DNA of 64,000 nt from Sorex araneus. Its lineage: Eukaryota; Chordata; Mammalia; Eulipotyphla; Soricidae. Shown here in pieces: positions 43,885-53,509 of the stretch. The DNA lies in NCBI RefSeq assembly GCF_027595985.1, contig NC_073312.1, positions 14,028,905-14,092,904 of the forward strand. The letters are read 5' to 3'. How positions within the stretch are numbered: the first letter of the stretch is position 1; each line of letters opens with the position of its first letter. Below the pieces are notes generated by a model. The model was not told the origin of the DNA. It saw only the letters and a list, made by a program, of their open reading frames with translations, and did no database searches. The position numbers and the translations under genes were made by a program.

Positions 43885-44033
43885 GCAGTGCTCAGGGGCT
43901 TGCTCCTAGTTCTGCACAAAGGGGTCTCTCCTGCGGGTGTTTAGGGCACCATATGCCGTGCCAGGGCTTGAACCAGGGTTGGCTGCCTGCAAGGCCAGTG
44001 CCTTCTGCCCTGTACCCTCCCTCTAGCCCTCGC
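43885..44033 (-). mobile_element. Old SOR-A SINE, minus orientation
   Basis: GTGCTCAGGGGCTTGCTCC, GGCACCATATGCCGTGCC, GGCTTGAACCAGGG, CCTCTAGCCC in reversed SOR order. Confidence 0.7.
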
Positions 44034-44630
44034 TGGCAGCAAGCTCTTTAGCCGTCCCCTGGAAGGAGGCGGCTCTCTAGCCTGCCTCCTCTCTCTGTCC
44101 CTCCGGGCAAGTCCCTCCCACCCACTTAGGGAAGGCAGCGGGCCAGATCGCAAAAGCCCCCAAGGCTGCGTTGCAATTGTCTAGTAATTTAATAATCCAG
44201 CAACCCTTTGCAAACACTAATTAAGCAAGAGCACAGCTCCCCGGTGAGGGAAGCGTTGCCACCCTACCTCCCAGGGCCCTGCAAGAGCAGGAGGAACAGA
44301 GCTGGGGATCTTGGGACAGGCAGAGGGAGCTTGGGAGGGAGGAGGGGGAGAAATTCCACACTGCCTCCACACCTGGAATTCCACTGACTTCCTCTTTTTA
44401 GAGGCGGGTAGTTTGAAAATCCGAAGGCAGGTTTCGCCAGAAAAATGCATTCACCCTAGAATGTTTGCAAACGCTGTCCTCTCTAGCCCTTTTGATCAAA
44501 TTTTTCACACTATCTGATGGAAAGTAAAGTCTTTGGTTTGTTGAGTCTCTCACAAGTTTAGAAACTTTGCCAAAGGCAAGCAGGAAGACTGTGGGGTAAA
44601 GGACGGGGGCTCTAGAATGAGGGGCCCCAT
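44034..44630. other. Intergenic unique sequence
   Basis: AT-rich stretch at 44165-44230; nothing else recognised. Confidence 0.5.
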
Positions 44631-44816
44631 TTTTTTTTTTTTTTTTTTTTTGCTTTATGGGTCACACCTGGCAATGCACAGGGGTTATTCCTGGCTCTGC
44701 ACTCAGGAATCACCCCTGGCGGTACTCAGAGGACCATATGGGATGCTGGGAATTGAACCCCGGGTCAGCCGCGTGCAAGGCAAACACCCTACCCGCTGTA
44801 CTATTGCTCCAGCCCC
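44631..44816 (-). mobile_element. SOR-A SINE, minus orientation
   Basis: Long poly(T), GGGTCACACCTGGCAATGC, GGACCATATGGGATGCTGGG, CTATTGCTCCAGCCCC. Near-consensus. Confidence 0.95.
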
Positions 44817-44854
44817 TGGGTACTCTTTTTAAAAAAGATTTATTTATTTACTTA

Positions 44855-45029
44855 TTGTGGTTTTTTTTGGGGGGGTTACACCCAGCGATGTTCAGGGGTT
44901 ATTTCTGGCTCTGCACTCAGGAATTACTCCTGGTGATGCTCAGGGAACCATATGGGACGCCGGGGATTTAACCCAGGTCAGCCACATGGCAAGGCAAATG
45001 CCCTCCTCTCTGTGCTATCACTCCGGCCA
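44855..45029 (-). mobile_element. SOR-A SINE, minus orientation
   Basis: GGTTACACCCAGCGATGTTC, CTCTGCACTCAGGAATTACTC, GCTATCACTCCGGCC. Second copy in tandem with the one before. Confidence 0.93.
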
Positions 45030-45198
45030 CTTGGGTGCTCTTGAGCAAGACATTTCATCTCCTTAAGCTCACTCTCATGTTCTCTTACAAAAAGTGGACT
45101 TCATAGCAGCAGCCTTTGTTAAAATCCTTTTCAGCTAGCAGATAGAGAAATGGAGACTTGGGAAAAACAGACCAAACTCCCTCAAGAAGTCAGTAGGG

Positions 45199-45369
45199 GA
45201 GCCGGAGCAATAGCACAGCGGGTAGGGCGTTTGCTTTGCACACAGCTGACCTGGGTTCAATCCCCAGCATCCCATATGGTCCCCCAAGCACCGCCAGAAG
45301 TAATTCCTGAGTGCAGAGCTAGGAGTAACCCCTGAGCATCTAGATGTGACTCTAAAAGAAAAAAAAAAG
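45199..45369 (+). mobile_element. SOR-A SINE with 11-bp target duplication
   Basis: GAGCCGGAGCAATAGCACAG, GGTTCAATCCC, GAGTGCAGAGCTAGGAGTAA, poly(A). AGTCAGTAGGG at 45188-45198 and 45370-45380. Confidence 0.95.
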
Positions 45370-45440
45370 AGTCAGTAGGGTTAGGATTTGACCTGACTCT
45401 AATAGATTGCTCCAGTTTTCTACTAAAACATCAACACTCT

Positions 45441-45560
45441 GGAGGCTGGAGAGATAGTACAGGGGAAGGGCACACCTGTTAGTTGCCTCATGCACCTGAT
45501 TGGATGCTGGGTACCACTTGGTCTCCTGGTATTCCCAGCCAGTGCCTGAACCACATGGCA
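45441..45560 (+). mobile_element. Old SOR-like SINE fragment
   Basis: GGAGGCTGGAGAGATAGTAC head, then loosely matching sequence. Confidence 0.5.
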
Positions 45561-45649
45561 CTCTCAGGCCCTTGTACTGAACCTTCAGTCTAGTTGCCAG
45601 GAATTGCCAGTGGGGGCCTGGGACCAGCTGAGTAAAAAGTTTTTGTTCT

Positions 45650-46040
45650 AGTATAACATTCACGTAACGAAGTGAAAAATTCTTAAATGTTTACTTTGAA
45701 GTATTCTTATAAAGGACATCATACCCATGGAACTACCATCTGGATCAAGATAATAGACTATTACCAAAACCACAGAACCAATTCTCAAGTCTCCTCCAAA
45801 CCAATGCACAAGTCCCCCGCCCCCACTAAGGTTGCCAAATTTAGCAAATTAAAATTTGCATGGAACATACTTATAATAAAAAGTTATTTGTTAATCATTT
45901 CTCCCTCTCTGTGGCTGGCTTTTCACTCTCGTAATGGTACATTTTGATGAACAGAAGGTTTTTATTTTACTAATCTTCATGGTTATTGAGCATATGTGTG
46001 TTGTTTAAATAAACTTGACCTACTCACGCTGTGATCATGA
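45650..46040 (-). mobile_element. L1 3' fragment, old, minus orientation
   Basis: ACCCATGGAACTACCATCTG, GATCAAGATAATAGACTATT and the AT-rich context resemble the 3' UTR of ancient mammalian L1 read in reverse. Family not determined. Confidence 0.5.
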
Positions 46041-46187
46041 AGACATGACTCTCTGTTACCTTCTAGAAGCCGCCATTTCACTTTCCTTTTCTTATTTAGA
46101 TCTACCAAACTTTATTTTTTTGTTTACTAAATGAAACTTTTTGTTGACTTTTAAATTAATTCTCATCTTTATTTTTAATTGAATTGA

Positions 46188-46322
46188 TTTTGGGGGTTCG
46201 TTTGGACCACACCTGGCAGTGTTCAGGAGTGACCCCTTGAAGGACCATACATGGTGTTGGGATGGAACCACCAGAGTCAGTTGGAGTTAAGGCAAATGCC
46301 TTAACTCCTCACTCTCCCTGGC
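46188..46322 (-). mobile_element. Old SOR-A SINE, minus orientation
   Basis: GACCACACCTGGCAGTGTTC, GGACCATACATGGTGTTGGG, CTCACTCTCCCTGGCC. Confidence 0.68.
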
Positions 46323-46465
46323 CTTGCCTCCCAGCTTTGTCATTCTAAAGAATGAATGTTGAGATTCACTAACTCTTTCACTGGATAGTGCCCTGACGCA
46401 GGGTAACTAACCACCTTCCTAATTAAAATTATTGTTTGGGTCACTCAGCATTGAAAACTACTCAG
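46323..46465. other. Short unique spacer
   Basis: Nothing recognised. Confidence 0.5.
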
Positions 46466-46619
46466 GGGCTGGAGTAATAGGTTTGCCTTGCACACAGCTG
46501 ACCTGGTTCTATTCCCAGCATCCCATAAGATCCCCTGAGCACCGCCAGGGGTAATTCCTGAGTGCAGAGCCAGGAGTAACCCCTGTGCGTTGCTGGGTGT
46601 GACCCAAAGAGCAAAAAAA
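46466..46619 (+). mobile_element. SOR-A SINE with internal head deletion
   Basis: GGGGCTGGAGTAATAG jumps directly to GTTTGCCTTGCACACAGC, losing about 20 bp of the A-box region. The body is complete and the tail runs into the large purine array. Confidence 0.93.
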
Positions 46620-46632
46620 GAGGAAGGAAGAA

Positions 46633-46723
<91 letters not shown>

Positions 46724-46780
46724 GAAGAAGGAAGGAAGGAAGGAAGGAAGGAAGGAAGGAAGGAAGGAAGGAAGGAAGGA

Positions 46781-46860
<80 letters not shown>

Positions 46861-47112
46861 AAAGAAAGAAAGAAAGAAAGAAAGAAAGAGGGAAAGAAGG
46901 AAAGGAAGGAAGGAAGGAAGGAAGGAAGGAAGGAAGGAAGGAAGGAAGGAAGGAAGGAAGAAGGAAAGAATAAAAGAAAGGAAGGAAGAGAAGGAAAGGA
47001 AGGAAGGAAGGAAGGAAGGAAGGAAGGAAGGAAGGAAGGAAGGAAGGAAGGAAGGAAGGAAGGAAGGAAGGAAGGAAGGAAGGAAGGAAGGAAGGAAGAA
47101 AAGAAAAGAAAA
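46620..47112. repeat. 490-bp (GAAA)n/(GGAA)n purine array
   Basis: Alternating blocks of GAAA and GGAA with short interruptions, one strand all purine. It starts at the A tail of the SINE at 46466. Long open frames across it are an artefact of the repeat. Confidence 0.97.
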
Positions 47113-47824
47113 CAGCTCAGACTGGGGGTCTTTCTCTTCCAGGTTCACTTCCTTCTTCCTGGGCCCGGGACAGATCCGCATTACAGACTCTTGCCTCTCC
47201 CAGTGCCTTCTGGGATTCCCTTTTGGTACAAAGTCCACGCTCGATGGCTTCTGTGCGCAGGTTTGAGTGTGGGCAGGAAGGCTTCTAGAGCGCCTCCTCA
47301 GATAGCTCTGCTCCTTTGCGCTGGTTCTGACTGAATGTGCAAAGAGACCCTGAAATCTGCTCCAGGGGGGAGCTGCAGGTCCCAGTGCTCAGGGCGAGGG
47401 CCTGCACTGCAGCCAAGCCTGAAGAGATGTGCTAGGCAGCCACTCAGAAGTGCCTGGGGCTGCTCGGAGGTTGGAAACGGAGGGCGAGTAATTAGCCATG
47501 AATGCCTTTGGAAGGATCTGATTGTCTCCTAACTGGTCTGCTTTGCTGTCCCACTAGCTCTTCCAGTCAATCATCAACTGTGCAGCAAACACCCAGCATG
47601 CTGGTCCTTAGGCGGGAAGGTTGTGTGGGTCAGAGGATCGCCCTCCCCTTAATTCCAGCCCCATCCTTTGGAGACCTTTGGAGCAGGTCCAGAAGGGCGA
47701 GTCCTAAACAAGCTCAACCCTCTGCTCTGTCTTGAGCCCCTGCAGGCTCTTTCCCTCTCTATTACTCACCCTGAAACCCCTTTCCTGGTCCATCCTACTG
47801 GTCAAGCAGGTTCTTATTCTTTTA
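47113..47824. other. Intergenic unique sequence
   Basis: Nothing recognised. Confidence 0.5.
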
Positions 47825-47930
47825 TTTGGCAGCAGGGGGGGGCGGGCATTGAGGTGCTCAGGGGCTATTCCCAAATCTGTGCTCAGAAGTAACCCCAATC
47901 TCTCAGGGCTTGTATTTGAGAGCTCCCCCC
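47825..47930 (-). mobile_element. SOR-A SINE fragment, minus orientation
   Basis: GAGGTGCTCAGGGGCTATTC, GTGCTCAGAAGTAACCCC, GGGCTTGTATTTGAGAGC. Confidence 0.55.
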
Positions 47931-48200
47931 ACTTCACAAAACATGTGCCACTTTCAGTGAGCATTGTCACTCGGTAAAGACGTGTGAGCACCACATTCGG
48001 GAAGTGTGGTCCCTGGCGAACATGTCTGTGAGCACTGCTGAGAACTTTGGTGAGTCCCATGGCCTTACTGGACGTGACTCAACTAAGAGAGTGATCCTGG
48101 CCCGCATGCGTGTGAGCAGGGCCACCAGAGGGTGCGAACCTCAGTGAGCACAACTAAAAATTAAGCGAGCCGTCCCAGCGTCACAGAGAAGTGAAGAAAG
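47931..48200 (+). mobile_element. Family D SINE body, headless
   Basis: Contains GTGAGCACCAC (47984-47994), GTGAGCACTGC, GTGAGCAGGG and CAGTGAGCACAACTAAAA (48142-48159). The last differs by one base from a segment of the copy at 58 kb. Confidence 0.65.
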
Positions 48201-48448
48201 GCCAGGGGAAGACATACAGAAAAGAAGACGCTTTAAATATAAAACTGCTTAAAGGAAGTGCATGTGAGCCACAAATTATAGCAATAATAGCAGTTGCTGT
48301 GATTTACCTGCTACTAGATATTCTCAGTTCTTTTCATTTTGCAATGTAAAGGTTAGGATGCCTTGTTTACATTCTTCACTAGTTTTATATTGCTCGAAGG
48401 TTATTAGCCTTGTCTGGATAAAACTTGCTTTGATTAGAATCGCACAGG

Positions 48449-48615
48449 GTGGGCCAGAAAGATAATACAGTGGGCGAGGTGCTTGCCTTGCATGCAGCCA
48501 ACCTAAGTTTGGTCTCTGGCACTAAACATGACCCATGAGCACGGCCAGGAGTGGTCCCTGAGCACAGAGGCAGGATTAAGCCCTGAGCACAGTTGGGTGT
48601 GGCCCATAAAAAACA
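48449..48615 (+). mobile_element. SOR-A SINE, diverged
   Basis: GGGCCAGAAAGATAATACAG, CTTGCCTTGCATGCAGCCAAC, GAGCACAGAGGCAGGATTAAG, TTGGGTGTGGCCC. Confidence 0.85.
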
Positions 48616-48819
48616 AGCAAACAGAAAGCAACCAAAAAACCAAAAACACAGAAAAGGTATTTTAAAAAGTATTTTGATAGCTGCATTTTAATATCTATCA
48701 ATTATATTCCAATATAATTGGGCCCTTCCATAATCCATGTAAAAATTCTAATTAAAAATGCTTGGGGAGTTTTTGATAAGGTATGCTCATTTAATTAAAA
48801 ATTTCCAGAGAATTTTTTG

Positions 48820-49990
48820 ATAATGTATGATCAAGTGTGCAACTGCTAAGTTTTGACATTTATTAGTTACCATGGGTCATCACCAGAATTATGATAGTGG
48901 CCCTATCCATTACCTCCCAAAGTTTCTGGGTTCCACTTTGTGATTCCACTCTCCTGCTCCTCCTTAGACTCCAAATCCCAAGAAATTACCCAACTGATTT
49001 GTCCGTATAACCTAGTTTGAACTTTCTAGAACTTTCTCTAAATAGAATCATATCTAAGTACTTCTTAAGAAACAGTCATCTTCTGGGGCTGGAGCGATAA
49101 CACAGCGGGTAGGGCATTTGCCTTGCATGCAGCCAACCCAGGTTCGAATCCCAGCATCCCATATGGTCCCCTGAGCACTGCTAGGGGTAATTCCTGAGTG
49201 CATGGGCCAGAAGTAACCCCTATGCGTGACCCCCCCCAAAAAAAAAAACACCAAAAAAATAAAAAAGAAACAGTCATCTTCTTTTATTTAGTACAATTCA
49301 TTAGAGGTTTCTCTGTACTGTTGAGAATTCAATACTTCTGGTTTTTCCTTCGTTTTTTTCTTCTGAAGTAACTTAGGACCTCACACAAGCAAGCAAGCGA
49401 TTTACTTGCTGAGATGCAAGATTGTCCCCACCCCTTTTAATTTTTGAATAGCGTCCTATTGGATAGCTACTCATCAGTTGCTTATTTATTCACCTGTTGA
49501 TGGCTCTTTGTGTTTCCAATTCCTGGCTGCTACAAGCTGCATTGAAGATGAGAGTGAAGTCATTGTGGGGTCATCATAGGCTTTCGATTCTCTTAGACAA
49601 TAGCTTGAGAGTAGAATGGCCATTTCACAGGAACTGCAAATCTTCGTTCCAGAGTGCTCACAATGCCGACAGTGACTTCTTCTCATAAACACGGGGATGG
49701 GCAGGTTTCCTAGCCTCACACATTCGAACTGTGGGTTCATCTTCAGTTACCACCTAGGGAGGACCAGTTCTCCTGCTTTTCGTAAACTGTGGGTTAATTT
49801 GCATTTCCCTAAGTGACTAATCATATTGAGCTTTATTCAGTGCATGTGATTTCTCTGGCTCCGTGTCTCGTCTCTTTTTTGCCTCATGTTCCATTGGATG
49901 GCCTTTCATTATTCAGGCTGGATACATTCTTGCTTTTAGCAGATGGGTGAGTTTACCACATACTTCTCCCCACATGGTTGGCTTTATCTA
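48820..49990 (-). mobile_element. Old L1 3' region, minus orientation, interrupted by a SINE
   Basis: GCTACTCATCAGTTGCTTAT, CACCTGTTGATGGCTC, GGTTAATTTGCATTTCCC and AGTGACTAATCATATTGAGC are the reversed 3' ORF2/UTR landmarks of mammalian L1. Extent to the left is uncertain. Confidence 0.65.
49085..49264 (+). mobile_element. SOR-A SINE with 18-bp target duplication
   Basis: GGGGCTGGAGCGATAACACAG, CAGGTTCGAATCCCAGCATC, C-run plus A-rich tail. AAGAAACAGTCATCTTCT at 49067-49084 and 49265-49282. Confidence 0.96.
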
Positions 49991-50004
49991 TTCATATTTT
50001 TTAA

Positions 50005-50115
50005 ATGTTTTCATTGAATCCTTTTGAGTTCCAAAGTTATTCATAATTGAGTTTCAGGCATGCAATGTTCAACACCCATCCCTTCACCCGTGTTCCCTTC
50101 CACCAATATCCTCAG
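50005..50115 (-). mobile_element. L1 3' end, minus orientation
   Basis: GTTCAACACCCATCCCTTCAC and CCTTCCACCAATATCC mirror the L1 3' terminus at 7022-7172. Confidence 0.65.
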
Positions 50116-50390
50116 TTTCCTCCTAACACCCAAACATGTCTCTATGGCAACGCTTTGTTCTTTTCTCCTCTCCCATCTTTGTGTTTTTTAAGGCACTATG
50201 GTTTAACCTAGTGTTACTGATATGGCATTGTGCAAGTCACTTCACCTCCTTTCAGCACTTAGTCCTGGTCTGGAGTGACCACTTTCCTCTGTCATTGTCA
50301 GAGTGGTCCTTTCCCTGATCTGCCCAGCCCCCCATCCTCCTCAGTGACACCCTTCTGGGAAAAACCAGTTTTCTTGGTCTTCACTTCTTT

Positions 50391-50566
50391 TTTTTTTTTT
50401 TTTCTTTTTGGGTCACACCTGGCGATGCACAGGGGTTACTCCTGGCTCTGCACTCAGGAATTACCCCTGGCCTTGCTCAGGGGACCATATGGGATGCTGG
50501 GAACCGAACCCAGGTGGGCTGCATACAAGGCAAACGCCCTACCCGCTGTGCTATCTCTCCAGCCCC
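50391..50566 (-). mobile_element. SOR-A SINE, minus orientation
   Basis: Poly(T), GGGTCACACCTGGCGATGC, GGACCATATGGGATGCTGGG, GCTATCTCTCCAGCCCC. Near-consensus. Confidence 0.95.
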
Positions 50567-50589
50567 TAAAAATCCTTTAAAAAATACAG

Positions 50590-50819
50590 ATATTCAATGT
50601 TTATAGCACCACTTATGGAAAGGATTGTGTTTTCCACTAAGTTGCCTTTGCACTTTGGTGGAACTTTAATTGACTTACACTGCTTATATTTTAGATTTGT
50701 GAATATATTTCTGAACCCTTCATTCTCTTCTTCAACCTTTTTATCTGTGTTTATACTAATCGCATGTCTCAGTGACTACAACTTCACAGATTTTGCAGTC
50801 AAATGGTGTTGTTACTCTT
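50590..50819 (-). mobile_element. L1 ORF2 fragment, minus orientation
   Basis: ATAGCACCACTTATGGAAAGG and the following sequence to AACTTCACAGATTTTGCAGTC correspond to a reversed ORF2 segment of L1. No intact coding frame. Confidence 0.65.
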
Positions 50820-50834
50820 TCAAATTTATTCTTT

Positions 50835-50982
50835 CTTTTTTTTGCCTTTTGGGTCACACCTGGTGATGCACAGGGGTTACTCCTGGCGGTGCTCAGGGGA
50901 CCATATGGGATGCTGGGAATCAAACCCAGGTCGACTGCGTGCAAGGCAAACACCCTACCTGCTGTGCTATCGTACCAGCCCC
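50835..50982 (-). mobile_element. SOR-A SINE with internal deletion, minus orientation
   Basis: The usual CTCTGCACTCAGGAATTAC segment is missing, so ACTCCTGGC joins GGTGCTCAGGGG. TCAAATTTATTCTTT at 50820-50834 and 50983-50997 proves a clean insertion. Confidence 0.95.
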
Positions 50983-50997
50983 TCAAATTTATTCTTT

Positions 50998-51071
50998 GGG
51001 GCTAGAGATGTAGCTCAGTGGTAGAATGTTTGCTTTGCATATGTAAGTTCTTGGGTTTGAGCCTCAGCAAC
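50998..51071 (+). mobile_element. ID-like SINE
   Basis: GGGCTAGAGATGTAGCTCAG, TGGTAGAATGTTTGCTTTGC and GGGTTTGAGCCTCAGCA closely resemble a tRNA-Ala(TGC)-like sequence and the rodent ID element. A (CA)n-rich tail follows to 51159. Confidence 0.8.
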
Positions 51072-51116
51072 AAACACAGACACATACAGACACAGATACA
51101 GACACACAGACACACA

Positions 51117-51159
<43 letters not shown>
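51072..51159. repeat. (CA)n-rich microsatellite, tail of ID-like element
   Basis: CAGA/CATA units followed by about 20 pure CA units. Confidence 0.95.
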
Positions 51160-51160
<1 letters not shown>

Positions 51161-51177
51161 AAGAACCAGAGAAAAAA

Positions 51178-51265
51178 ACTCATAGCTCAGCTGGATGAGT
51201 GCATACAAAGCAAGCTTTGTATGTGCAAAACTCAGGTTCAACCCCAGTACTTTGTGGGGACAATT
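51178..51265 (+). mobile_element. ID-like SINE, diverged
   Basis: TCATAGCTCAGCTGGATGAG, CAAGCTTTGTATGTGCAAAAC, AGGTTCAACCCCAGTAC. Confidence 0.6.
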
Positions 51266-51469
51266 CCCCTAGCACAGTGTCAAAAGCAGCCCCTAAGACC
51301 TCTGGTGGCCCAGCATTCTCTCCCTACAAAGAAAAAGACATTTATATGAACAGATGGGGCATGGATTTGGCCCCTGAGTCAGAATTTACTGATCCCTCTG
51401 TGGAACAATTTGGGGAGAACTATCATCTTAACAAAACTGAGTTTTCTCTCCGTTAACCTGGTAAATCTC

Positions 51470-51725
51470 TCCATTTGTTTAGGCCTTTCATAGATTTTTT
51501 TAATGGACTTTAAGTTTTAGAACAGTTTCAGGTTTACCAAAAACGTGAGGAATTAATACATAGATCCCCAGGCCTCCTGCACAGTTTCCTCTGTTGTTAG
51601 TATTTTATATGAGTGTGATACTTGGTATCATCGATGAACCGATGTTGAGATTATTAAAGCTCATAGCTAATTTACATTTTCTTGGTTTTCACCTAAGGTT
51701 CATTTTCTATTCCAGGGTCGCCTCT
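51470..51725 (-). mobile_element. Old L1 fragment, minus orientation
   Basis: TTTTAGAACAGTTTCAGGTT, CACAGTTTCCTCTGTTG and GATGAACCGATGTTGAGATT follow reversed ancient L1 3' sequence. Confidence 0.6.
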
Positions 51726-51742
51726 AAGAAGCACCAACCTTC

Positions 51743-51915
51743 GGGGGCCGGAGCAATAGCACAGCGGGTAGGGCATTTGCCTTGCACGCGGCTGACCTGG
51801 GTTCGATTCCCAGCATCCCATATGGTCCCCTGGGCAGCGCCAGGGTAATTCCTGAGTGCAGAGCCAGGAGTAACCCCTGAGCATCACCGGGTGGGAACCA
51901 AAAAGAAAAAAGAAA
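51743..51915 (+). mobile_element. SOR-A SINE with 17-bp target duplication
   Basis: GGGGGCCGGAGCAATAGCAC, GGTTCGATTCCCAGCATCCC, GAGTGCAGAGCCAGGAGTAA. AAGAAGCACCAACCTTC (51726-51742) and AAGAAGCACTAACCTTC (51916-51932). Confidence 0.96.
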
Positions 51916-51932
51916 AGAAGCACTAACCTTCA

Positions 51933-52484
51933 TTGTTCTGTCTCCTTCGTCTCTTCTTGCTTGTGTAATTCCTCAAGGGTTCCTTGCTGTGGATGGCCCT
52001 GATAGTTGTGTGCGTTAAGTATTTTGGAAGATATGCCCCATCCTAGAAAGTGTTCTGCTGTTTTTCTCAGAAGGTGGGGGTAGGAGTTTTAGGAAGGAAA
52101 ACCACAGAGGTAAAGTGCATTTTCAGCACATTTCATCAAGCATACATGTCATCACTGTCATCTTGTTGCTCATCAATTTGCTCAAGCGGGTGCCAGTAAT
52201 GTCTCCATTTGTCCCTGTTGCATGCTAGTGTGGCCCGATGGCATCATGGGGGTTCTTTTAGGGTCAGTTAATGAGGGCCGTCATACATGTATATCACAAG
52301 ATTGATGACTGTTGGTGTTGGCCTTATTTTTTGGCTGGAGTCTTCTTCGTTTGGGTTCTGAACTATCAGCTCGTTCTCATTTTCCCCCCTTTCTATGCCA
52401 TATGGTTTGGAAGGAAAGAACCACACACAGTTCATGCCTACAGAATGAGGAGTCAGACCTTTAATTCATTTTAACAAACATTGT
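51933..52484. other. Intergenic sequence with a SOR-B fragment
   Basis: 52148-52235 in minus orientation: ATCACTGTCATCTTG, GCTCATCAATTTGCTCAAGC, GCCAGTAATGTCTCCATTTG, the reverse of the SOR-B 3' end. The rest is unique. Confidence 0.65.
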
Positions 52485-52960
52485 CTTTTCAGAGTACACA
52501 TCTTGTACATTGGTCCAGCTTATCTCTAAGTATTTCATGTTGGTACTGGCCCAAATTCTATAATTTGACACTATTATAAGTGGTATTTCTTTACATGTCA
52601 ATTTCTGGTTTTGCTCTCCTAATATATATGAAATACAATTACGAAATAATCTTTATTTCTGATAATAGTCTTTCTTCCCTTGTAGTAAATTCAAATCTGC
52701 TTCCATGCTAATTTAGTTACTCCGGGTTTTCTTTTGATTCCTGTTAGTCCTGTGTATCTTTTTTAGTCCTTCCTCTTTGAAACTATTTGTGTCTTTGCAC
52801 TTAAAGTCATTTCTGGTATGTATCAGATGTCTTGCTTTCTTATTCATTCTGACAATGTCTACCTTTTAATTGGAGTGTTTTGACCATTTACATTTAATGT
52901 AACTATTGCTCTGGCAATACTTACATTAGTAAGTATTTGAAACTATTTTTAAACAATTAT
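52485..52960 (-). mobile_element. L1 ORF2 fragment, minus orientation
   Basis: CTTATCTCTAAGTATTTCATG, CACTATTATAAGTGGTATTTC and GACCATTTACATTTAATGTAA are reversed ORF2 landmarks. No intact coding frame. Confidence 0.65.
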
Positions 52961-52989
52961 ACTATTTGTCATGTATATTCTTCCTTTTT

Positions 52990-53150
52990 CTATTTTTGGA
53001 TTTTAGGTCCCACTTGGTAATGTCTGGAGGCTACTTCCAGCTCAGGGCTTCCTCCTGGTGCTGCTTGGTAGACCGTGTGGTGCCCGGGATCAAACCCAGG
53101 TCTCTTGCACGCAAATCATATGTTCAGCTCACTGGACTATCTCTGCAGGC
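52990..53150 (-). mobile_element. Old SOR-like SINE, minus orientation
   Basis: GGTCCCACTTGGTAATGTCTG, CCCGGGATCAAACCCAGGTC, GACTATCTCTGCAGGCT. Confidence 0.7.
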
Positions 53151-53354
53151 TTTGTATTTTTATTTTTCATTTTCTTTTGGTTTAATTTAATATTTATGTG
53201 ATTTCATTTGATCACCACCATATATTCACTCTATTTCTTTGTAGTATCTTTCTGATTATTTTAGGTTATAATACATATCATAGCTTATCTACATGTGATA
53301 CTGTTTTTTACCTATGCTTAAAGCAATTTAAATTATTCTTTCATTTCTCCTCTT

Positions 53355-53455
53355 AGGATGAGAAAGGAGAGGCTGCTAAAATCTCAGGGCTGGGAATGGA
53401 GATGTTACTGGTGACCGCTCAAACAACTCGATGAACAACGGGATGACAGTGACTC
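53355..53455 (+). mobile_element. SOR-B SINE, long form, 3' fragment
   Basis: AGAGGCTGCTAAAATCTCAGG, GGAGATGTTACTGGTGACC, CGATGAACAACGGGATGACAG. Confidence 0.85.
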
Positions 53456-53509
53456 CTCTTCTTAGCCTTCTGTTAATTTTATTATTATTATCATCATCAT
53501 CATCCTGTT

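Noticed and set aside
40661..45380. Regularly recurring 170-bp units as a satellite
   Set aside because: The units are separate SINE insertions with their own target duplications and orientations.
46462..47238. 258-codon open frame made of Phe/Leu/Ser/Pro runs
   Set aside because: Produced by the GAAA/GGAA array read in reverse.
50998..51071. tRNA gene (tRNA-Ala-like)
   Set aside because: A and B boxes are present but the acceptor stem cannot pair fully, and it is followed by a CA-rich tail; it is a SINE.
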